This document shows positions 6,241 to 11,503 of a stretch of 11,503 nucleotides of DNA, piece by piece. The stretch lies in assembly GCA_013154225.1 (NCBI GenBank), contig JAADCW010000023.1, forward strand, positions 1 to 11,503, given 5' to 3'. The notes under the pieces were generated by a model, which saw only the letters and a program-made list of their open reading frames with translations, was not told where the DNA came from and did not search any database. A program made the translations under genes and the position numbers. Numbering within the stretch: the first letter of the stretch is position 1; every line of letters starts with the position of its first letter. This stretch comes from Chloroflexota bacterium. Lineage in GTDB: Bacteria; Chloroflexota; Anaerolineae; Anaerolineales; DRMV01.

Positions 6241-7806
6241 ATGAGCCACAAACAGGACGTCTTACCCTCAGCCCGGGCGCACATCGAAACCGTGGAGATG
6301 CGCGGCATTACCAAGCGCTTCCCCGGGGTGCTGGCCAACGACCACGTGGATTTTGATGTCCACGCGGGCGAGGTCCACGCCCTTTTGGGCGAAAACGGCG
6401 CGGGCAAAAGCACCCTGATGAAAATTCTCTACGGCCTCTATCAACCCGACGAAGGTGAAATTTACATCAACGGCCAGCCCGTCACCATCCATTCCCCCAG
6501 CGACGCCATCCGCTTGGGCATTGGCATGATTCACCAGCACTTCATGCTGGTGGAAACCATGACCGTGGCCGAAAACGTTGCCCTGGGATTGCCCTCTTCG
6601 CGAGGGTTCTTGACCGATTTGGACGTGGTTTCCCAACGCATTTTGGCGCTGGCCGACATCTACGGGTTGAAAATTGACCCCAACGCCTACATCTGGCAAC
6701 TTTCGGTGGGTCAGCAACAGCGGGTGGAAATCATCAAAGCCCTTTACCGCGGCGCGTCGCTGTTGATTTTGGACGAGCCCACCGCGGTGCTGACACCCCA
6801 GGAAGTGGATGAACTGTTTGCCATTATGCGCCAGATGACCCAAGACGGCCACGCGCTGATTTTCATCTCCCACAAACTGCACGAAGTGATTGAAATCAGC
6901 GATCGTGTGACCGTGCTGCGCGATGGCCGCAAAATTGGCACGCGGCCCACGTCAGAAACCACCAAATCGGCCCTGGCCAATTGGATGGTGGGGCGGGAAG
7001 TCGCGCTGACCCTGGACCGGGAGCCGGTTGAGGTGGGCGATGTGCGGCTGGCGCTGGAAAACGTCCACTGTGGCAGTGACCGCGGCACGCCGGGCCTGCG
7101 TGGGGTCAGCCTGGAAGTGCGCGGGGGCGAAATTTTGGGCATCGCAGGCGTTTCGGGCAACGGCCAGCGGGAATTGGCCGAGGTCATTACTGGCCTGCGG
7201 GAAGTCACCGAAGGCAAGGTCATCCTGGAAGGTGAAGACATTACCGCGCTCCTCCCGGGCGAGCGCACCGACCGCGGCCTTTCCTACATCCCCGAAGAGC
7301 GGATGAAGGACGGCATTATCCAAGATTTTACGGTGGCTGAAAACTTGATTTTGCGGGAACACCACAAGCCGCCGTTTTCGTACCGCGGGTTCCTCAATCA
7401 GCGGTTTATTTCCCAACACAGTGCGGAACTCATTCGGGCTTTTCGCATCAAAACACCTTCGCAAAAGACGTTGGCGAAAAACCTTTCAGGGGGCAACATT
7501 CAAAAGATCGTTTTGGCGCGGGAACTCGCCCGCCATCCCCGAGTGATCATCGCGGCCCAGCCAACCCGCGGGTTGGATATTGGCGCGACCGAATACGTCC
7601 GCGAGCAACTGCTGGAACAGCGGCGCCAGGGCGTGGCGGTGATGCTAATTTCGGAAGATTTGGACGAAATTTTGGCGCTTTCAGACCGCATTGCTGTGAT
7701 TTACGAAGGGCAAATCATGGACATTTTGCCCAACGAAAACGTCAGCGTGGAACGTTTGGGCTTGCTGATGGCCGGCGTCAGGGAACCCGCTGAAGCCCAA
7801 GCGTGA
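6241..7806 (+). CDS. ABC transporter ATP-binding protein with two fused nucleotide-binding domains (BMP/Nup/sugar type)
   Basis: This 521-residue cytoplasmic ATPase powers the two permeases. The first domain is canonical: Walker A GENGAGKST (50-58), signature LSVGQQQR (154-161), Walker B LILDEPT with Asp178/Glu179, and switch His211 in FISHKL. The second is degenerate at the P-loop, GVSGNGQRE (303-311) having lost the Lys. It retains the signature LSGGNIQK (415-422) but has AAQPTRGLD with Gln440 where the catalytic Glu would be. This pattern is normal for the NupO/YufO and MglA/RbsA families. ATG 6241 has AGGA seven bases upstream at 6230-6233; the frame is open back to 6061 but that part overlaps the lipoprotein gene. 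The binding-protein gene precedes it, so the importer is complete in one operon, with both permeases first. The family is sure; purine specificity is inferred. Confidence 0.95.
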   Translation: MSHKQDVLPSARAHIETVEMRGITKRFPGVLANDHVDFDVHAGEVHALLGENGAGKSTLMKILYGLYQPDEGEIYINGQPVTIHSPSDAIRLGIGMIHQHFMLVETMTVAENVALGLPSSRGFLTDLDVVSQRILALADIYGLKIDPNAYIWQLSVGQQQRVEIIKALYRGASLLILDEPTAVLTPQEVDELFAIMRQMTQDGHALIFISHKLHEVIEISDRVTVLRDGRKIGTRPTSETTKSALANWMVGREVALTLDREPVEVGDVRLALENVHCGSDRGTPGLRGVSLEVRGGEILGIAGVSGNGQRELAEVITGLREVTEGKVILEGEDITALLPGERTDRGLSYIPEERMKDGIIQDFTVAENLILREHHKPPFSYRGFLNQRFISQHSAELIRAFRIKTPSQKTLAKNLSGGNIQKIVLARELARHPRVIIAAQPTRGLDIGATEYVREQLLEQRRQGVAVMLISEDLDEILALSDRIAVIYEGQIMDILPNENVSVERLGLLMAGVREPAEAQA

Positions 7807-7812
7807 GTTGAT

Positions 7813-7829
7813 GCCCCTTGAGGTGGGGC
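7813..7829 (+). other. Small GC stem-loop between importer and hydroxylase genes
   Basis: GCCCC (7813-7817) pairs with GGGGC (7825-7829) around seven bases, with one further T-G pair outside, and is followed by GTTT. It is weak and might be a leaky terminator separating the importer from the enzyme genes. The rest of the 79-base gap shows no clear promoter. Confidence 0.35.
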
Positions 7830-7885
7830 GTTTGGCACGGTGCAATATTCGTCGAGCGTTGCAACACCAGCCTAACCATTGACCC

Positions 7886-8773
7886 ATGACCCTTTGGAAG
7901 CATTACCTCCGACCTCAGACCATAGATGACGCGCTGAAGGCCCTGGCCTCTGCCCAGGGTTCCATCGCGATCATCGCGGGCGGTACTGACCTGATGCTGG
8001 ATTTACAGCAAGGGCGGCATCCCCCGGTGGATACTTTGATAGACGTTACAGCCATTCCGTCCCTGCACGGCCTTGAAGTGCGGGAAGGGCGGCTTTTCAT
8101 TGGCGCGGCAGTGCCGCTGAGCCAAATTGCGGCCTCGCCCCTGGTGCGGCAACACGCCCAAGCCCTGGCTGAAGCCACGGGCATGATGGCCGGCCCCCAG
8201 GTGCGCAACGTGGCCACCCTGGGGGGCAACGTGGCCCATGCTTTGCCAGCCGCGGACGGCGCAATGGCGCTGTTGGCCCTGGATGCCCAGGCCGAAATTG
8301 CGTCGCCCCGGGGCCGCCGCTGGGAGCCCATCGTGGCTTTGTATCGCGGCCCCGGCGAATCGGCCCTGGCCGCGGATGAAATCTTGGTGGGCTTCCATTT
8401 GCCTTTGGCCTCGGCTGGGCAGGCCTCGGCTTTTCGGCGGGTGATGCGCCCCCAGGGCGTTGCCCTGCCGGTGCTCAACATCGCGGTATGGCTGGCGCGC
8501 GAAGGTGAGCGTTTGGCCGACGTCCGCATCGCTGTGGGCCCCTTTGGGCCGGTGCCCCGCCGAGCGCAAGCCGCAGAAAACGCACTCCGAGGTCAGCCCT
8601 TTACGCCCCAGGCCTTGGAAGCCGCACGCGAGGCCCTGCTCCAAGAAGCCCGCTTCCGCACCAGCCGCTACCGCGCAACCCTGGAATATCGCCGCCATTT
8701 GGCCGGCATCCTGCTTCAGGATGCCCTTTCCACTGCCTGGAAGCGGGCGGCCATAGCCCAGAGCCGCGATTGA
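7886..8773 (+). CDS. FAD-binding subunit of a xanthine dehydrogenase-family molybdenum hydroxylase (CoxM/YgfM-like)
   Basis: This 295-residue subunit carries the FAD that accepts electrons from the iron-sulfur clusters of the partner protein encoded next. It has the two FAD-binding motifs of the CoxM/XdhB group: AGGTDLM at 31-37 and TLGGN at 111-115, the latter followed by VAHALPAAD. A C-terminal CO_deh_flav_C-type domain runs from about residue 175. The flavin subunit is separate while the Fe-S and Mo parts are fused downstream, as in the E. coli YgfM/XdhD pair. The ATG has no visible Shine-Dalgarno, unlike most transporter genes, so translation may depend on coupling or a leaderless mode. 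The natural electron acceptor (NAD or another carrier) cannot be told from the sequence. The family is sure; the reaction is discussed under the partner. Confidence 0.94.
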   Translation: MTLWKHYLRPQTIDDALKALASAQGSIAIIAGGTDLMLDLQQGRHPPVDTLIDVTAIPSLHGLEVREGRLFIGAAVPLSQIAASPLVRQHAQALAEATGMMAGPQVRNVATLGGNVAHALPAADGAMALLALDAQAEIASPRGRRWEPIVALYRGPGESALAADEILVGFHLPLASAGQASAFRRVMRPQGVALPVLNIAVWLAREGERLADVRIAVGPFGPVPRRAQAAENALRGQPFTPQALEAAREALLQEARFRTSRYRATLEYRRHLAGILLQDALSTAWKRAAIAQSRD

Positions 8774-8782
8774 TTCCCGTTT

Positions 8783-8796
8783 GTGGCTTCTGCCAC
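8783..8796 (+). other. Small stem-loop between FAD and Fe-S/Mo subunit genes
   Basis: GTGGC (8783-8787) pairs with GCCAC (8792-8796) around the tetraloop TTCT, ten bases after the FAD-subunit stop and 20 before the next start. It is short, with no T-run, and may be chance. Confidence 0.3.
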
Positions 8797-8816
8797 CCCC
8801 TTGCATAGACGTGACC

Positions 8817-11503
8817 ATGACCTCATCTGAAGCCATCCCCATTACCCTCACTGTCAACGGGCGCACGTATCAGTTGGAAATCGCGCCTGACGAGACTTTG
8901 GCCGAAGTTTTGCGGGAGCGCCTGCACCTCACCGGCACCAAAATTGGCTGTGAGGAAGCCGAATGCGGCGCTTGCACCGTGGAAGTGGACGGCGAACCAG
9001 TGCTTTCCTGCATTTATCCCGCGGTGCGGGCTTCGGGCAAGCAGATTCTGACCATTGAAGGGCTGGCCCAGCAAAAAGAGCCGCAGAAGTTCGTATTGCA
9101 TCCCCTTCAAGAAGCCTTTGTGACCCACGGCGCGGTGCAGTGCGGCTTTTGTACACCCGGCCAGATTATGACCGCGCACGCGCTTTTGGAGCGCAACCCC
9201 ACCCCCAGCCGGGAAGACATCCGCCACGCGCTCAAAGACAACCTCTGCCGCTGTGGCGCCTATCCCGCGATTGAGGATGCAGTGCTGGCCGCGGCCCATG
9301 CCCTGCAAACGGGCGAACCTGTGCCTCAGCCTTCCTTGCCCGAATCTTCCCACGCGGGGGACGTGGTGGGGCGGCCGCACATCCGCCCAGACGCGGTGGA
9401 CAAGGTTACAGGCCGGGCAATTTATACCGACGACCTGCATTTCGATAACATGCTCTTTGCTCGGGTGCGCCGCGCGGGTGTGCCCCACGGCATTTTGCGG
9501 CGTTTGGATGTGAGCAAAGCCCGCGCACTACCGGGCGTGCGCGCTGTGTTGACTGCGGAAGACCTGCCAGGCGCTAAGCGGCACGGCATTTTGATTGACG
9601 ATTGGCCGATTTTGGTGGGCATTGGCGAGCGGGTGCGCTACGTGGGCGATGCCCTGGCCATTGTGGCCGCAGATACCGAAGCGATTGCCGAGCAGGCTGT
9701 GGCGCTCATCGAAGCCGAAATTGAACCTTTGCCCGTGCTTTCCGACCCGGTGCAAGCCCTTCAGCCCGACGCGCCGCAACTGCACCCCGGCGGTAATTTG
9801 CTCAAACACATCAAGGTGCGCAAAGGCGATTTGGAACAGGGCTTTGCCGAGGCCGATGTGATTTTGGAACACACTTTCTACACGCCCCATTATGACCACG
9901 CGTTTTTGGAACCGGAATCCAGCGTGGCTGTGCCCACAGAAGACGGGCGCATGGCCGTGTATGTGGGCTCCCAAATTCCTTACGACGACCGTCGTCAGGT
10001 TGCCGCGGCTTTGGGATGGCCGGAAGAGCGGGTGCATATTGTGGGGCAGACGATGGGCGGCGGTTTCGGCGGCAAAGAAGACATTGCCGGCCAAATTCAT
10101 GCCGCGTTGTTGGCCCAGGCCACTGGCCGACCGGTCAAACTGACGTTTGACCGGCACGAAAGTTTGGTGGTGCACCCCAAGCGCCACGCGACGCAAATTC
10201 GCGTGCGAGTGGGCGCCAGGCGCGATGGCCGCCTGACAGCCATCCAGACCGAACTCTACGGCGATACTGGAGCGTATGCTTCCCTGGGCGAGAAGGTCAT
10301 GACCCGGGCGACCACTCATTCGGTGGGGCCTTATGAAATCCCCCATGTGAAATCCGATTGCTACGCGGTTTATACCAACAACCCGCCTGCGGGGGCTTTT
10401 CGCGGCTTTGGAGTGACCCAATCGGCCTTTGCCATTGAAAGCATGATGGACATGCTGGCCGAGCATCTGGGCATGGACCCCGTGGCCTTGCGGCGGAAGA
10501 ATGCTTTGCGGGTGGGGTCGGTGACCAGCACAGGCCAGGTTTTGCGGGAAAGCGTGGGCCTGCTGGAGTGCATTGACAAGGTTGAGGCCGAAGTGCGGCG
10601 GTTGAGCGGCGAGGACGACCCCTTTGCCCCGCACCCGGTGGCAGGCGCGCCCCACAAAGTGCGGGCCTGGGGCTTTGCGGTGGCTTTCAAGAACACGGGG
10701 TTGGGCGGCGGCGCGCCGGATGAGTCCACCGCAGAGGTGGAACTGCTCCCTGAAGGGCAGTTTGAGGTGCGCACCTCGGCCGCGGAATTGGGCCAGGGTC
10801 TGGTTTCGGTGCTTCAGATTGTGGCCGCAGAGGAATTGGGCGTGCCCCTGGAGCGGGTGCGGGTTTTGGTCATGGATACAGACCGCACCCCCGACGGCGG
10901 CCCAACCACGGCTTCCCGGCAGACCTTTGTGACCGGCAATGCAGCCCGCTTGGCCGCTCGTGTGCTGGCCAATGCCCTGCGGTCTGCGTTGGCCGAGCGC
11001 TACGACTGCTCGCCTGAGCAAATCCGTGCCACAGCCGAAGGGCTGGAATTGTGCGGTCGTGTGCTGACCTGGCCGCAGGTGGCCGCGGAGATGCACGCGC
11101 TTGGCCGGGAACCTCGCATCCGTTATACTTATCATGCCCCCGAAACCCGCCCCTTGGGCGAAGGCGGCGACATGCACTTTGCCTACGCCTTTGCCGCACA
11201 GGCCGCGGAAGTCGAGGTGGATACCCGGACAGGCGAAGTGCAGGTGCTTCGGGTGGTCACCGCCACCGACGTGGGCACCATGATCAACCCTCTAAGCCTC
11301 AAAGGCCAGGTGGAAGGCGGCGTGGTCATGGGCCTGGGTACCGCGCTGACTGAGCATTTCATCGTGGAAGAAGGCCAAATCGTCACCGACCGCCTGGCGC
11401 GCTATCGGATTCCTTCAATGGGGCAGTTGCCGGAGATCATTCCCATCATTGTGGAACATCCGGTGGAAGCCGGCCCCTTTGGCGCCAAAGGCGTGGGTGA
11501 AAT
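8817..11503 (+). CDS. Fused [2Fe-2S]-molybdopterin hydroxylase, xanthine dehydrogenase family (partial, runs off right edge)
   Basis: At least 895 residues are visible, with the frame still open. Residues 1-155 hold both [2Fe-2S] domains: Cys45, 50, 53 and 65 (plant-ferredoxin type), then Cys109, 112, 144 and 146, with Gln108 next to the pterin. After a linker the Mo domains begin near VVGRPHIRPDAVDKVTG. Mo-site motifs are SQ at the Q-loop, MGGGFGGKE (413-421), GAFRGFG (528-532), GQG (659-661) and GAKGVGE, ending in the catalytic base Glu895. By alignment from memory, Glu421, Arg497, Arg529, Phe531 and Glu895 match bovine XDH Glu802, Arg880, Arg912, Phe914 and Glu1261. The CO-dehydrogenase AYRCSFR loop is absent. 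This favours hydroxylation of a purine-like ring. There is no flavin domain; the preceding gene supplies FAD. No Shine-Dalgarno is visible, and an in-frame GTG at 8811 is an alternative start. MCD or MPT cofactor type is unknown. Confidence 0.95.
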   Translation, partial: MTSSEAIPITLTVNGRTYQLEIAPDETLAEVLRERLHLTGTKIGCEEAECGACTVEVDGEPVLSCIYPAVRASGKQILTIEGLAQQKEPQKFVLHPLQEAFVTHGAVQCGFCTPGQIMTAHALLERNPTPSREDIRHALKDNLCRCGAYPAIEDAVLAAAHALQTGEPVPQPSLPESSHAGDVVGRPHIRPDAVDKVTGRAIYTDDLHFDNMLFARVRRAGVPHGILRRLDVSKARALPGVRAVLTAEDLPGAKRHGILIDDWPILVGIGERVRYVGDALAIVAADTEAIAEQAVALIEAEIEPLPVLSDPVQALQPDAPQLHPGGNLLKHIKVRKGDLEQGFAEADVILEHTFYTPHYDHAFLEPESSVAVPTEDGRMAVYVGSQIPYDDRRQVAAALGWPEERVHIVGQTMGGGFGGKEDIAGQIHAALLAQATGRPVKLTFDRHESLVVHPKRHATQIRVRVGARRDGRLTAIQTELYGDTGAYASLGEKVMTRATTHSVGPYEIPHVKSDCYAVYTNNPPAGAFRGFGVTQSAFAIESMMDMLAEHLGMDPVALRRKNALRVGSVTSTGQVLRESVGLLECIDKVEAEVRRLSGEDDPFAPHPVAGAPHKVRAWGFAVAFKNTGLGGGAPDESTAEVELLPEGQFEVRTSAAELGQGLVSVLQIVAAEELGVPLERVRVLVMDTDRTPDGGPTTASRQTFVTGNAARLAARVLANALRSALAERYDCSPEQIRATAEGLELCGRVLTWPQVAAEMHALGREPRIRYTYHAPETRPLGEGGDMHFAYAFAAQAAEVEVDTRTGEVQVLRVVTATDVGTMINPLSLKGQVEGGVVMGLGTALTEHFIVEEGQIVTDRLARYRIPSMGQLPEIIPIIVEHPVEAGPFGAKGVGE

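Noticed and set aside
7141..7560. Broken second ATPase domain suggesting a decaying gene
   Set aside because: Loss of the P-loop Lys and the Glu-to-Gln change in AAQPTRGLD are usual in this family; the reading frame is intact and of normal length.
9528..11177. 549-codon open frame on the minus strand opposite the Mo subunit
   Set aside because: It is fully inside a confidently identified gene, has a His/Gly/Gln-rich composition without any family motif, and arises from the GC-rich codon pattern of the real gene.
8817..11503. Carbon monoxide dehydrogenase large subunit (CoxL)
   Set aside because: The AYRCSFR active-site loop is missing, replaced by GAFRGFG; the Fe-S domains are fused and the XDH residues are present.

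Overview
The window (about 58-60% G+C by eye) looks like a bacterial chromosome segment. Good Shine-Dalgarno sites, a lipoprotein signal peptide, an NDP-forming acyl-CoA synthetase and XDH-family molybdenum hydroxylase genes would suit a member of the Chloroflexota or a similar, possibly thermophilic, deep-branching group. That placement is an inference: there is no rRNA or other phylogenetic marker here. I see no tRNA, rRNA, CRISPR array, insertion sequence or prophage gene.

Layout. Positions 1-1909 hold two minus-strand genes joined by an ATGA stop/start overlap. The first in transcription order is an unrecognised, probably beta-rich 325-residue protein (932-1909). The second is the alpha part of an NDP(ADP)-forming acyl-CoA synthetase that runs off the left edge (1-935). 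Positions 1910-2135 are a divergent promoter region. From 2136 to the right edge everything is on the plus strand and reads as one operon-like series: a GntR/HutC regulator, two BPD_transp_2 permeases, a BMP-family lipoprotein, a tandem ABC ATPase, a CoxM-like FAD subunit, and a fused [2Fe-2S]-molybdopterin hydroxylase that runs off the right edge.

How the genes may work together. The two permeases, lipoprotein and ATPase form a complete importer of the BMP/Nup (purine-nucleoside) type. The FAD subunit plus the Fe-S/Mo subunit form a complete xanthine dehydrogenase-family enzyme, arranged like the E. coli YgfM/XdhD pair. The Mo subunit keeps the residues equivalent to bovine XDH Glu802, Arg880, Arg912, Phe914 and Glu1261 (aligned from memory), which favours a purine or similar N-heterocycle over an aldehyde or CO. 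The simplest reading is a GntR-controlled operon for uptake and oxidation of a purine base or nucleoside.

The less ordinary parts are non-coding. There are inverted repeats at each of four successive gene junctions from 5002 to 8816, and the two strongest flank the binding-protein gene. An orphan strong Shine-Dalgarno begins a possible 26-codon leader whose stop lies against the binding-protein RBS. No clearly new biological system is evident; the substrate-specific operon and its RNA architecture are the best leads.
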